Assembly: GCA_949751835.1 (NCBI GenBank)
Contig: CATKHK010000002.1
Coordinates: 806,001-870,000, forward strand
Direction of reading: 5' to 3'
DNA: 64,000 nucleotides
Origin: Blepharisma japonicum
Lineage: Eukaryota; Ciliophora; Heterotrichea; Heterotrichida; Blepharismidae
The translations under genes and the position numbers were made by a program. The notes under the pieces are model-generated. The model searched no databases. It was not told the DNA's origin and saw only the letters and a list, made by a program, of their open reading frames with translations. Shown piece after piece: positions 10,369-21,653 of the stretch (position 1 is its first letter; the number at the start of each line of letters is the position of its first letter).

Positions 10369-10559
10369 TCAAAATGAAAATTCATTAAACTGTTTTAATT
10401 TCTCTAGTAGAGCCATATTGATTTGTATTTTATTTTTAAAATTTTTGATTTTACCAACGCTTTTTCTTACTATAAAGTTCCTACCTCCTCCAAATTCTCC
10501 ACAATTTCTCTATAATTAAAAATTTTCTTCCTTTTCATTACAATTTAACGCCTATTATT

Positions 10560-11702
10560 ATGGCTGAAAAATCAAACAGAAGTTCTAACAAAAGTGCAAT
10601 TCACAACGTCTCTGCTGCCACAGTTCGTCGAAGAGTAGGAGACCTCAGCAATTCTTTACAACGAATGAGTATCGAAGAACGCAAAGAAAAAACTGGAAAC
10701 TTCACCTACAACCCAGATCGCGTAATTGGCAATGGGAGCTTTGGCGTCGTTTATCAAGCCACAATAGCAGAAACAGGAGAAACAGTCGCTATTAAAAGAG
10801 TTTTCCAAGACCGCCGATATAAGAATAGAGAGCTTCAAATAATGAAAGAGCTGAGACATCCTAATGTGATTGGAATGAGGCATGCTTATTATACTTCAGA
10901 AAATAAGCCTGATGAGCTGTATTTAAATATTGTTATGGATTATATTCCTGAGACTGTTTATAGCGTGATTAAACATTATAAAAGAATGAAGCAGTCAGTC
11001 CCTATGCTGCTGGTTAAACTTTATAGTTACCAGATGATGAGGGCTCTGGCGTATATTCATCAATTGGGGATTTGTCATAGGGATATTAAGCCACAAAATG
11101 TACTGGTAGACCCTAATACACATATTTTAAAAATTTGTGATTTTGGGTCTGCGAAAAAATTAGTTAAAGGAGAGCCAAATGTAAGTTATATTTGTTCTCG
11201 ATATTATAGAGCTCCTGAACTTATTTTTGGATCAACTGATTACTCTGGGACTATTGATGTGTGAAGCACCGGCTGTGTGATTGCAGAAATGATGATAGGG
11301 CAACCTATTTTTCCAGGGGAAAGTGGTGTTGATCAACTTGTCGAAATTATTAAAATCCTGGGAACCCCAACTCGTGAACAAATTTTAGATATGAATCCAA
11401 ATTACACTGAATTCAGATTCCCTCAAATAAAACAGCACCCATGAAATAGAGTTTTCAAAGCAAGAACTCCTCCGGATGCTATTGATTTTATTGCAAGTCT
11501 ATTAGTTTACTCTCCTCAGCTTCGTCCAACCCCTATGCAAGCTCTATTACATCCTTTCTTTGATGAACTTAGAGACAGGTCTACACGCCTTCCTAACGGA
11601 GAAATCATGCCTGACTTATTTAATTTTACTGAAGAAGAAATTTCTTCTACCACAATAGACATCATACAAAGACTTATCCCATCTTGGTACTCATCTAGGT
11701 AA
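10560..11702 (+). CDS. GSK3: glycogen synthase kinase 3 (shaggy-like) Ser/Thr kinase
   Basis: 380 aa, read through TGA (Trp) at 11262 and 11442. Seen: Gly loop [16 protein letters not shown] with K79, catalytic HRDIKPQN with D175, DFG with D194, and the GSK3 activation loop [16 protein letters not shown], whose first Tyr is the autophosphorylated residue. The CMGC-type region after it ([28 protein letters not shown]) fits the family. GSK3 phosphorylates primed substrates in many signalling pathways. The N-terminal 50 residues are basic and Ser-rich; no clear inhibitory Ser site is seen. The kinase would be truncated at W235 in the standard code, so it supports TGA as Trp. Confidence 0.97.
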
Positions 11703-11744
11703 ATTGCTAAATAATTTTAATATATTATAAACAGTTAAGAGAAA

Positions 11745-12050
11745 ATGGATGCAAATAAAATCCACTTCTTTTATAGAAATCCTGCACCAAATTTAATCAC
11801 CCCTAAGAGATTTCATAGCACTATAGGTGCTCCTTTAAGAAACCAAGCAAGAATGGTCAGGCAGATTGATTTAAATAACACTTTTAGATTTTTGAAAACT
11901 GATGGGAATCCAATAGCGAAGACTGATAAGTTTTTTCCAGATATTAGGAAAAGCCCATTAAGATTGGGAAGAAATTTAATTAAAACAAAAGCGCTAAAGA
12001 TGATGCAGAAGCATGATGGGAGAAAAACTGAAAGAAATACATCAGTGTAA
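11745..12050 (+). CDS. small basic hypothetical protein, 101 aa
   Basis: A complete open frame begins 42 bp after the GSK3 stop, on the same strand. The product is strongly basic (many Arg and Lys), contains an NPAPNLITPKRFHS segment and has no membrane span. It could be a ciliary or ribosome-associated protein, but nothing specific is recognised. The frame is well kept and codon use resembles the neighbours. Confidence 0.66.
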   Translation: MDANKIHFFYRNPAPNLITPKRFHSTIGAPLRNQARMVRQIDLNNTFRFLKTDGNPIAKTDKFFPDIRKSPLRLGRNLIKTKALKMMQKHDGRKTERNTSV

Positions 12051-12393
12051 TTAATGAAGCATAAAGGGAATAATGGCTTGAAAAATAATAAATTGAGAGG
12101 AATAATAGGTATAATTGGAAATTAAATAAGATCTAGGTAGATTATTTCTTGTAATTAATTATTTAATTTTAAATAATTCAGGTTCCTGCTATTTAGCAAT
12201 AAAATGGATATAAGTTTACGCTCATGTATTTTTGGCCCCTTTATAGGCAATCTAGTCCCTTGTATATTAGAATAATTTAGCAAGATTCACAAAATATATA
12301 AAGAATGTTTACAGCCAAGTATTTTATAAAATCTTTTTAATTTTAATTTGTTTTAATTTTTCAATACTAATAAATTAGAAATTAATTTATTTA
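12051..12393. other. AT-rich intergenic stretch between convergent genes
   Basis: No open frame of note and no RNA gene is seen in either strand. It should contain the 3' ends of the two flanking genes. Confidence 0.55.
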
Positions 12394-13605
12394 TTATAAT
12401 CCTTTGCTTTGATAAAAATTTTCGAGCACATCACTTATAAACTCATAAAAATCTCTGTTTTCAGGCAAGCTCATATTTTCTTGCCATTGGCTCCCTTCAA
12501 ACTTTGAAGCATATTTTTTTACTCTTTTTACCATTCCTTTTGCTAATTTTCTTGAAAAAAAATTCAGTATTCTATATGGTATAAATTTCATTACAGGATC
12601 AAAATTTGATACAAGCTTGATATATGTCTTATTTCTATTAATCGGCCTAATTACACAACCAAAAAAATTAACTATCGCTCTTGAAACTTTTCCTTTAGGA
12701 GGTAGCTTTATTCCTTTAAATTCCTCTTCTTTATCACATGAACTAGAAACAATCATAATAGCTCCATCAGTTCTCAATAAATCAGCCCCATATCCGTATA
12801 AGCATGTTTCTCTCTTAGCAACTCCACCCACATTATAATATTGTAAAATAACTTTTCTAGACCTTGCTATTTTTTTCACTAGTGTTGTTTTTTTGCAAAA
12901 CGGGATTCATATAGGGTATAAATCAGTCTCATACATCAAAGTCAATAAGTTAAAGACAGGCAAGTCAAAAGTAGTTTCTGACATAATTGAGCAAGTAGGA
13001 GTTCCTGGGACCAATTTATGACTGATTTTTATAGCACCCTCATTATCTGTGATTCATCCTTCGTTATCTTCTAATTCTTTGTATATTTTTCGGATAGCGT
13101 TATAGTCATTTTGGATTTCCATTAACTTAGGAGAGTTTTTCAAGTCAATTTTTGATTCATTCACTAGCCTATTCAATTCAAAATAGGCTTCTTGGATTCT
13201 ATCTTCATAATATAAATTTAAGACACTTTCAATAGTTGCTCTGTTGCTGATTTCAGGTAAACTGTCATCTTTTTGAAGTTCTATCTCAATTTCCGATTGA
13301 ATAGTTTCGTCACATATGATGCTTTCGTCTAAAACTTCACGGATTTGCATTAATTCAAGCTTTGGGGCTTGAGAAACCAAAATTAGTTTGTCGTCTGGAG
13401 GAGGATTTATTATATCTTTCCATTGAATCATCCATGGATCAAGCTGATCCAAGATGTCTTTAACTTTTTCTATACCTATTTCATCTTCAAGCTCTTTTTC
13501 AGCTTCAAGCACAATTCTTTTAGCCTCGTTTTCTCTTCCATACCAATAATGATTTATTCCTTCAGCAATTTGTGAAGCAAAATGCCTAAGTAAAACATCT
13601 CCCAT
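12394..13605 (-). CDS. START-like lipid-binding domain protein, 403 aa
   Basis: The frame runs through TGA (Trp) codons at 13054-13056 and near 12909. The C-terminal half (from about residue 180) looks like a START domain, which binds lipids in a deep pocket: it has DLYPIWIPFCKKTTLVKK, then the VGGVAKRETCLYGYG strand region, and a long C-terminal helix (FSRKLAKGMVKRVKKYA). The N-terminal half is helical and acidic and is not recognised. The start was set at 13605 (MGDVLLRHF) because an upstream ATG at 13662 would overlap the end of the SPAG6 gene; this leaves 34 bp between them. Both genes run the same way. The lipid is unknown. Confidence 0.78.
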
Positions 13606-13639
13606 TAATTTTAAATTAATATTGAAATTACTTAAATGT

Positions 13640-15160
13640 CTAAGACTGATTGTAATCTTCAATTTTCTTTAGCAAAGTTTCTGCATAGTTTGGAGAATAA
13701 TACGACACAATATCTGCAGGGTACAGAGCATTGATTGCTTCTTTATACTCTCTAAGCTTCGTCCCAGGAGGAGCATCAATTTCTTGCACCTTTTGCAACC
13801 CACCGCTCTGAACAAATGTTTTTCTTGCTGCCATATCATGAGGCAGCGTCTTGGCGAATTGATTAATCACATATTTCAGTATATTAGGTGGAGCTAGTTG
13901 TAATAACGGTTCTAACGCAGGCAAATACGTACACATCTGTACAATACTTTTAAGCGCTCTTTTAGATTTTGTTTTCAAGTCTTCACTGCTTTGTTCATCT
14001 ATATAAGCTGCTAGCAAGCAATTAGGAACATCTAGCTCTGCAAGTGCTCTAGCATGATCTGCACTATGTCTCCCAATCTGTCCTAAAGACCATGCAGACG
14101 CAGCTTTTATATGATCTTCCCCTTCATTTTTAAGAGCATCTTTAAGTGGCGGAATTCCTTTAGAGACAATAACACCCATAGCTAAACTTTCATCAAAAGC
14201 GCCGATATATCCTAATGTCATAATTCCAGGAAGTCTTGGATTTCCTTTGACTTCACTTATATAGTCTACTATAGCTGCAGCGCCTCCTGCATTTACTATT
14301 AATTTTGCTAATGCAGGGTTATGCTTAGCAATCTCTCTTATACAGGTCGCAGCATTTTTACGAACATGGGTGTCGACATCTTTGAGGCAATTGAGAATTC
14401 TTGGGAAAATTTCAGCTTCTACAACAGATTCTGCAAGCTCTGGGGTATGTTTAGCAATTTGTGCTAAACAAGAGCATACTTGGCGTTTAAGCTGAGAGTC
14501 TGGATGATTGATGTATTGGGATAAATGTGGAACTGCCATGGCGTCAACTATTTTTTGAGCTAAATCGCTAGAATGACGGGCTATATCACTCAAAGCACTT
14601 GCAGCAATTCTCCTAAGAGAAAGTTCTGGCTCCTGCACACAAAGCACTAAAAGACGTACAGCATCTCCTTCAACTACACGACTTGCTAATTGGCCGTTAT
14701 GTCGAGCAATATATCCAAGTGCCCAAGCAGCGCTTTCTTTCACTCCTGGATCAAACTCTTCTAAACATGCAACAAGTGCTTCAAGCCCTTCACTATCCGC
14801 AATTGCTTGTGCAAGCTCCGCTGAATGCTTTGCGACTGCCCTCAGCACAAAAGCTGCAGCTTTCTTGTAAAATCGGTTTTGCTCTGCCAAAGATAGCACC
14901 AATTGAGGCAAAATCCCATTGGCTACCACCTGCTCAGCTAGATCATCTGAATAATTGGCTAATCTACCAAGGGCTAAGGCTGCTGATTGCTGTATACTTG
15001 GCACATTGTCTAATAGTAAAGGCTTCAGCAATGCCATTACTCCAGCGCTTTGTAAAGCATCAATATTCTGTGGCCGTGTAGCCAGTTCTGCAACTGTTTG
15101 GACAAATGTGACACGAGCTTTTTGGTATTCTTCAAAAGGCTGAAGGACTGCCCTACTCAT
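13640..15160 (-). CDS. SPAG6: SPAG6/PF16 axonemal central-apparatus protein
   Basis: 506 aa with no breaks, the family's usual length (human about 509). It is a chain of eight or so armadillo repeats; signature parts are QSAALALGRLANYS, KKAAAFVLRAVAKHS, KESAAWALGYIARHN and KNAATCIREIAKHNP. The start MSRAVLQPFEEYQKAR is typical. SPAG6/PF16 sits on the C1 microtubule of the central pair and is needed for stable beating of motile cilia. Its presence fits a ciliated cell. Strong conservation makes this one of the safest calls in the window. Confidence 0.98.
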   Translation of the reverse strand: MSRAVLQPFEEYQKARVTFVQTVAELATRPQNIDALQSAGVMALLKPLLLDNVPSIQQSAALALGRLANYSDDLAEQVVANGILPQLVLSLAEQNRFYKKAAAFVLRAVAKHSAELAQAIADSEGLEALVACLEEFDPGVKESAAWALGYIARHNGQLASRVVEGDAVRLLVLCVQEPELSLRRIAASALSDIARHSSDLAQKIVDAMAVPHLSQYINHPDSQLKRQVCSCLAQIAKHTPELAESVVEAEIFPRILNCLKDVDTHVRKNAATCIREIAKHNPALAKLIVNAGGAAAIVDYISEVKGNPRLPGIMTLGYIGAFDESLAMGVIVSKGIPPLKDALKNEGEDHIKAASAWSLGQIGRHSADHARALAELDVPNCLLAAYIDEQSSEDLKTKSKRALKSIVQMCTYLPALEPLLQLAPPNILKYVINQFAKTLPHDMAARKTFVQSGGLQKVQEIDAPPGTKLREYKEAINALYPADIVSYYSPNYAETLLKKIEDYNQS

Positions 15161-15280
15161 TTTGAAATAAATATTAAGTTTTCAGGATGGAAAAATTAAG
15201 AAAATTTAGTAAAAATCATCTGAAAGTAATATTGATTTTAAGTATATATACAGAAAATTTGAAATTAAAATTGTTAATTA

Positions 15281-15670
15281 ATGAAGCAGCTTGATTGCAA
15301 ATATCGTGCTAAAACTCCAGAAATTCAGAGGGCGACTATGCAGCTTATAAACTCTAATCATTATCCTGTCAAACTTCCCCAATTATCAATAACTTCTACC
15401 CAGCCTTGAAGCACCTATAGGAATACGCTAGAAAAGTTGCGAACTTTTACTGAGGAATTTCAAGAATCCAAAGACAACAGAATTATTATCCGGCCACAGA
15501 AAAGGAAACTTGCAAAAATCAGCACTGATTATAAGAAAGAAGATCCCTATTGAAGATATTTACTAACAACAAGATCTGTCAATGAAGAGCATAATGAATT
15601 CGAAAAACTGTATAAAAGAGTGGAAGTTGATAATTGGAGATTAATGAAATTGAAGGTTGTGAGACAATAA
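15281..15670 (+). CDS. small hypothetical protein, 129 aa, with two TGA-encoded Trp
   Basis: The gene is only visible when TGA is read as Trp: ATG at 15281 (MKQLDCKYRAKTPEIQR), TGA in QPWSTYR near 15408 and in DPYWRYLL near 15551, then TAA at 15668. It is basic, with a likely helical C-terminal half (EEHNEFEKLYKRVEVDNW). No domain is recognised. It is divergent from SPAG6, with 120 bp between starts, so shared control with a ciliary gene is possible. Confidence 0.7.
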
Positions 15671-16104
15671 TTCCTATTGTTTTTGCAATTATTAAGTAAA
15701 AATTAATTAAATAATTTTAAGATTAAATAGAAAAAAAAATTGATTAGAGGTGATTGAGAAAAATTCCAGAATATCTGATAAATTAGATAATTATGAAAAT
15801 TAGAAGCTATTTTTTTGGTATTTATAGCTTAGATATATCAGAGATAATTATAATACATTTCATATATTTTAATGAATTCTGATCATGATAAATTTATTAT
15901 AATGTTTAAATCATCCCAAAATAATCCATTTATAATAGTTATAATTCTATTGGTATAACATAATTTTTTTAGAATTTTTAATTAATCTATCACAAAAGCT
16001 GCAGAAATTAAAAGACAACAGTTGGGCTATACTTATAACCCAGTCTCGCTTAGATTTCATCAAGCATAATATTAATCTACCATTTACCAAATAATTTTTA
16101 TTAA
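15671..16104. other. AT-rich intergenic stretch
   Basis: No gene, RNA or repeat is seen; stops occur in all frames. Confidence 0.5.
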
Positions 16105-16385
16105 TTATTCCGCAAAGAAAATAGTTTCATTCTTACTCGAGATAGTTCTCTTATCTATCTTTTCAAATTTATATATAGAATCTGATATTGCAAACATTTT
16201 TCTTATTAAGAATATTTCTCTCCTTTCAGGGCCAAAATCATCTATAATAGGAATCAATATTGATTCTTCATATTTTCAAAAAATATGAACGATTTTTGTC
16301 AGTTTGCTTATTCATCACTTATATTTTTTTTAGATTTTCCAAAGAATTTTTTGTGGAACAATAATAATAAAATGTCTCTCTATAA
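16105..16385 (-). pseudogene. decayed gene fragment, unknown family
   Basis: The minus strand has a protein-like frame ending in TAA at 16105, with segments YEESILIPIIDDFGPERR and EIFLIRKMFAISDSIYKF and one TGA Trp. It has no ATG of its own. The upstream coding signal (ILLLLFHKKFFGKSKK) lies in another frame, beyond an in-frame TAA next to a run of A residues. A frameshift at the A run would explain this. It could also be the end of a gene with an intron not recognised. Confidence 0.35.
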
Positions 16386-16440
16386 GTAATTCATTTTTAT
16401 CTAGATAATTTTAAACTATTTTATTACTTTCACCATCAGA

Positions 16441-17442
16441 ATGTGTGAAACATATAACAGAAAGAGGGCATTGAAAGCAAAGAAAAATCCTGCTGATAGC
16501 GAGCCTTATAAAAGATTTAAACACCGTTCTATTGACGAAGAATGCATATTTGATACTAAAATCAGCAAGAATTCTGATAAAAGCGTCAGTGCGGACAGAA
16601 AGCTTATCAGCCAATATGAGGAAGCATATCTTGAGTTCATCAGATCAGGAATTTCGCAAAAATCGCTGACTCTTATAAGAAGAATCTTGCATTCTAGAGA
16701 AATTCCCAGCGAAATCCGAGGACAGCCATTATTCAAATATATTTTGGATGTCTATGAGAAATTGTCACTCAGCGAAATTGAGGTAACTGTCTGAGCAATT
16801 TATTTAGATAGGTTCGTTTGAAACGACCAAGAGCTTCCCCTTCGTCTACTTTTAATAATTTCAGCCTATGCGGCAAAATCATACCTTAGCGATACTACAA
16901 TTTTCTACAAGTACATTACATCAAAAATCCAAGGTTTTGAAGATCTTTATAAGAGATGGGTGATAAAGAATTACTGAAATTTTGAAGTCAGCGGAAAAGA
17001 ATTGAATATGAAATACATGAGCCTGAGCGAGTCTGTTCTATCTTGTAAAGATTCCAAAATAATTGAGTATAATTATTATGTCGATGAAATTTTACAATCA
17101 TCTCCTCCTTATCGTCAAGACCTAAAAGAGTTAAGTTCTGGATGTGAAGAAGACTGAGATCTTCTTGATTTCGATTTTGATTCATGCTCTACTAGAGCTT
17201 CAAACTCTTTTACTGATGCCCCAAAGCCTGAAATTGAAACTAGAAATCAATATTTTAGTTTCATTAATCAGTTTCCAAGCTATTACAGCTTTGGATATAC
17301 TCATATGATAAATAATTTGTTTATGTCATATCCAAATGAGTTTTTGTCCTATAGAATGCCAAATTTGGGAAATGTTCAAGTGCTGGAGCAGATTTTTAGA
17401 CCTGTCCCTGTGAGATTCATCTCTTCTGAAAGGACTGTATAA
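16441..17442 (+). CDS. cyclin-like protein, 333 aa (divergent)
   Basis: One frame from ATG to TAA, read through TGA at 16792, 16834, 16975 and 17155. The stretch WAIYLDRFVWN, then LLLIISAYAAKSYLSD, has the pattern of a cyclin box (the YLDRF helix followed by the A-x-KY helix), nearest to Pho80/PAS-type or G1 cyclins. An N-terminal basic region with a possible nuclear signal precedes it, and the C-terminal third is Phe/Tyr/Asn-rich without known motifs. Cyclins bind and activate a CDK; the partner is unknown. The assignment is inference from the motif alone. Confidence 0.68.
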
Positions 17443-17650
17443 GGTCTCATTTAAAGTTAGATAACTTTATTTCATTTAAATTATAAAGGATGATTAATTA
17501 TAATATTTATGCGTTTTTCATCATTAAAGAAAAACTGGACATGCCATATTTTAGAGTATTATTATATGAATTTTCGATTAATACATCAAATATAAATTAT
17601 TAGCAATAATTGAGCTAAACTATTTTTATGTTATCCTTTAAGAATTTTCA

Positions 17651-18830
17651 CTAATCACTTCCATATAAAATATATATGGACACTACATTAAATATAGACA
17701 AAGGCAGCGATACTATCATATACTGAATCATGTAAATTTTTGATATATTTTCTACTTGATTACCATGAGTTGTGCAGATAATCAAAATTTGCTTTGAAGT
17801 AGGAGCCGCATAAACTGCTATCATCATAATTGCTAAAATCCTGTCCTATATATTTTTTACTATAAATCCTATTGTATAAAATAACGTAAACATTGAAATT
17901 CCTATTAATGGCATAATAATTAATTTTCCTAAATTTATCATCCAAATGTGAATTCTACTTAAAAATCACCATTTTATGTCAGCTGTTGGAGGATATCCTT
18001 CACTAAGATTTGAGCCTAAAATAATGCAAATTAATGGAGTTGTCATTGCTCCTGTGTCTTGGACAGCTGAAAATACATTTTTTTTCAATACTGAGCCTGA
18101 TCCAGAAATCACATATTCTTTCATATAAGGGATCAGTGCTAAAATTATAGCAATAATAGCTACATATATCGGTGGATTCATAATATTTTTTATTTTATAA
18201 ATCCAGCCTTCTTCTTTTACTATAATTTCTTCATTTTTCTCTTTCATATCTAAAAGTTCAGATTCAATATTACTATCTTTGCCCTCTTTTTTTAACATCC
18301 TATATAAAGCTTACGCATATGCAATTATTCATTTGTAAATTGTTATAAAGACAGTATATACTAATACATCGGTCACAGCCCGATTTTTAAAGTGATGCTC
18401 AGTCACAACATTGCTTTCTCCTAGCACAGTTGCATAAACTAATGAAAATGCTAAGGTTTCCTGAACTCCTATACAACACATCATTAATTTTTTTATTTCG
18501 TTATTTGCGTTTGTGAGGGTGCCTAAAAGTCACCCTATTCCTGAACCAGCAAACATATGGACTGAATAAAATTTTACATGTGGCAAATATGAAAATAATT
18601 CCAAAATTTTCCAGCTCAGAAATGGTTACTGATTTTATCATATCACAAAATAATAAGCAGGGTAAAATCAAATTTATGACTAATTTTGAAATTCTATTTG
18701 ATGTTTCTATGGTAAGTATCTATATAAAAAATACCTTCAGCCTAGTCAATAACACCCCAAAAAACACCATAACAAGCACAATTACAGTCGAATCAATAGT
18801 CACAATAATTGAGTCAAGAATGATAGCCAT
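17651..18830 (-). CDS. auxin-efflux-carrier (AEC/PIN-like) family membrane transporter, four tiny introns
   Basis: Joining five exons gives a clean 372-aa protein. Introns lie at 18720-18734 (15 nt), 18562-18577 (16 nt), 18300-18314 (15 nt) and 17846-17860 (15 nt); each removes an in-frame stop or frame break. The protein has about ten membrane spans, a hydrophilic central loop rich in Glu and Lys, the segment NPPIYVAIIAIILALIPYMK just after the loop, TPLICIILGSNLSEG, and a C-terminal APTSKQILIICTTHGN region. These match the AEC family (PF03547), which exports small organic anions across membranes. The substrate is unknown. The last exon ends in TAG at 17651. The OSR1/SPAK-like gene follows upstream, 52 bp away, on the same strand. 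Confidence 0.9.
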
Positions 18831-18882
18831 TTTATTATTATTTCTATTTTAAATTCAGATATATCAATTATTTATTAATTAA

Positions 18883-19992
18883 TTAATTTTCTTCCTCTAG
18901 CAAAGAGTCTAAAGGATCTTCTTCATCAGAACCGATTTGTTCTAATGGGTCATCATTTTGCTTTTTGCCACTAAGAGGATTTTCTCCTGTCGAAAGACTG
19001 AAATCCCATCCTCCAGAACCAGAGCTCATATTCCCAAGGCTTTGGTCTCTATCAACCTTTCTATCTTTCGGCAACTTTACAAGTGTTTCCAGCCTCGGCA
19101 AATCAGCACACATATGCGTCCTTATATATTCCACACCTTTCGCTTTATTAAAAAACTTTTTTCTTAGCAAACTTTCAGCAGTTGGCCTTAATTCTGGCTC
19201 TTTCTGCAGACATAAATTTATCATTTCTTTAAAAGAAGCGTCAAATTCTTCATCTTCATCTAATGAAGGCGGGTCATTGCTAATAATCATAAGCATAACT
19301 TTCATAGCTGGATGCCCAGCATATGGTGGTCTTCCTTTAGCTAGCTCAATAGCGGTTATTCCGAAGCTTCATATGTCGACTTTATTTGTATATGCCACAT
19401 TACCTCCTGATTCTACCACTTCTGGAGCCATTCAGCAAGGACTTCCTGCAAAAGTCCTTGCACTCATGCCTTGTCTGAGTTTTGCTGCAACCCCAAAATC
19501 ACCTAATAAAATTTGCCCACTTCGGCTTACGAGGATGTTCCCAGCTTTTATATCACGATGAATTTGGTTATTTTGGTGAAAGTAGTAGATGCCTTCAAGG
19601 ACTTCTCTAAGAATGGAAGCTAATAAGACTTGATCTTTGATGCCTTCTTGATATCTGTGTTTTAAGAGGTTTCCGACACTTCCACCTTCAAGTAGAGGCA
19701 TTACCATTCAAAGCTGCCTGCCAGATAAGAAGCATACATGATAACTCAAAACATTAATATGTGATGATAGCCTCATAATTTGTATTTCTTTCCTGATTTC
19801 TTCAATATTACTATCAGGATAGTTTTCCAGTTCAATTACTTTAATTGCCACTTTTTCTCCAGCGTTTGGACCTTCCAATGCTGCAGCAGCATACACCTAC
19901 CTAGTAGTTACGGTCCCAAAAGATCCATATCCAATAGGAGCTTCTAGTTCATAGCCAGATTCTGACAAAGGCCAAGTATTAGCATACTGCAT
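18883..19992 (-). CDS. STE20-family kinase, OSR1/SPAK-like (GCK-VI)
   Basis: 364 aa after removal of one 15-nt intron at 19897-19911 (GTAACTACTAGGTAG), which restores the frame just after the Gly loop GYGSFGTV. TGA is Trp in QLWMVMP and in several later sites. Seen: VAIKVIELEN, HRDIKAGNILV, GDFGVAAKL, ARTFAGSPCWMAPEV, and DIWSFGITAIELAKGRPPYA followed by NDPPSL, the hallmark of OSR1/SPAK. These kinases act below WNK in ion and volume control. The C-terminus lacks the CCT substrate-docking domain and instead ends in an acidic tail (DPLDSLLEEEN). The PKA gene lies 23 bp upstream on the same strand. Confidence 0.94.
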
Positions 19993-20015
19993 TATTAAAT
20001 AAGAGTTAAATAAAG

Positions 20016-20984
20016 TTACCAATCTAAAAATGGGTCATCTGCGGCTCGTATAGGTGGAGACATAGTGGCTGAGTCTGGGTAATTTCCAAAATTGGTGGTG
20101 TCACTAGGAGAGCTGACCCTTGGTTTATATGGCATATCAAGTGATTTCAGAAGTAGTCTTGACCAGTCAAAACCTACAAACCATCTATGGTTTTTGATAT
20201 CATTTGAGCCGCCTTTAAGATTCCCATAACGCTTAGAAAGGTCGATTACTACTAAATGCTTTACTAAACTTCTAGCATCTGTGTCAAAAGACCTAGGGAA
20301 TTTTATTTTGCACTTGAGGATTTTTTGATAAATTGCCATAGGATCTTCGTCACTAAAAGGATCGATTCCTGCAATCATTTCATAAAGAAAAATCCCAAGC
20401 GTCCACCAGTCAACTGCTTTTCCATGTCCTTTATTTAGTAAAATTTCAGGTGCTATATACTCAGGCGTTCCACACAACGTATAAGTCCTCCCTTCAACCC
20501 TCTTCGCGAATCCGAAATCTGTTAACTTCAAATATCCATCTGATGCTATTAATAAATTCTCAGGCTTAAGATCTCTGTAAATAATATTCATCCGATGCAG
20601 ATACTCAAACATTTGGACTATTTGGGCTGCATAAAGTTTCGCATGATGGTTGTCGAGCTTTACGACACTGCGCAAATATGTAAATAGTTCGCCTCCTTGA
20701 ATAAACTCTAATGCGAAATATAAGTAGCTCTCATCTTGTGTGTAGCCTATAAGGTTTACTAGAAATGGATGGTTTATTTGGCGAAGGATTGCAAACTCTG
20801 AATTTACGTGATCGACTTGTTTCAGTTTTACGATGTCGAATTTCTTGAGGATTTTTAACGCAACGAACCGGTTGGTTGATTTCATTCTTGCAAGCTTTAC
20901 TCTTCCAAATGAGCCTGTCTAGAGAATACCAGTTCCTAAGGTTTGGAGAATTTCTAGTTCAGAAAGCTGCATTCTTCTTGCCAT
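20016..20984 (-). CDS. cAMP-dependent protein kinase catalytic subunit (PKA-C-like)
   Basis: 317 aa after removal of a 15-nt intron at 20915-20929 (GTATTCTCTAGACAG), which restores the Gly loop GTGSFGRVKLA. K39 in VALKIL, the YRDLKPENLLI catalytic loop, TDFGFAKRV and the activation loop RTYTLCGTPEYIAPEI are all present, as is the PKA-type WWTLGIFLYEM. The AGC tail is short: it ends DPFLDW, where PKA normally ends FxxF. The N-terminus is also short (no myristoylation site). In ciliates PKA controls ciliary beating. A PKG or other AGC kinase is unlikely, given the sequence and length. Confidence 0.93.
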
Positions 20985-21302
20985 TTTGGAAAATTATTTA
21001 TAAAAATGGACTCATTTTCATGTTATGTTTGTTTTATTATTGTAGTAAGTAAATTGAAAATTAGCATTTTTTAGTTTATTTGGGAATTTGGTTATAAAAT
21101 TAGCTAAGTGGTATTTTAGAGAATTTATGCGTAATTTTTTTATATATATTCCCAAAATAATAAGAGTATACAGTAAAATACATGAAATCTGTCGAATTGA
21201 TGCTCAGCAGTTATTTTTGGGTTCATATTAAATAATTTTAATTGAACATTTATTGAAAATAAAAGATAATCGCTAAAATTTATCATTAGTTTAGCATTGC
21301 GT
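20985..21302. other. AT-rich intergenic stretch
   Basis: Nothing beyond AT-rich DNA is seen between the PKA start and the end of the CCCH gene upstream. Confidence 0.5.
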
Positions 21303-21653
21303 TTACTTAGGAGCTAGCTTTTCTTCCAGCTTCCCTTTTTTACAAATAGCAATAAAAATCGGCAGTCTTGGCTTTAATGCAGGCACATGTTTAAATTGGC
21401 ACCTATCTCCATATACACAAAACCCTGTCTCTGAAAAGCTTTTGCATTGCTGAGGCATTTGCATGAATTTCTGTCTCAGCTCCTCTTTTCCATGAGCAAA
21501 CATGCAGTTATCGCCGAAATGGCATTGACTATTAAGCCAGTTCTTACATATCTCAGTTTTGTATTTGACTCTTGAGTCTTGTTCAATTGGCTTTCTGAAC
21601 GAAAAAATTGAAAATTCGGGTGCTTGATAGTCTAAGCGAGTTGATATCAACAT
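21303..21653 (-). CDS. tandem CCCH zinc-finger protein (TTP/ZFP36-like)
   Basis: 116 aa from ATG to TAA. Two CCCH fingers lie close together: CKNWLNSQCHFGDNCMFAH (C-x7-C-x5-C-x3-H) and CKSFSETGFCVYGDRCQFKH (C-x8-C-x5-C-x3-H), preceded by the RYKTEIC-like lead VKYKTEIC that marks the tristetraprolin family. Such proteins bind AU-rich elements in mRNA 3' ends and promote decay. The first finger is one residue shorter than the usual C-x8-C. It is very small; the protein is little more than the tandem finger. Confidence 0.9.
   Translation of the reverse strand: MLISTRLDYQAPEFSIFSFRKPIEQDSRVKYKTEICKNWLNSQCHFGDNCMFAHGKEELRQKFMQMPQQCKSFSETGFCVYGDRCQFKHVPALKPRLPIFIAICKKGKLEEKLAPK

Noticed and set aside
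13606-13662. Upstream ATG at 13662 as the START-protein start
   Set aside because: It would overlap the end of SPAG6 and adds a segment with no protein-like signal; the ATG at 13605 fits better.
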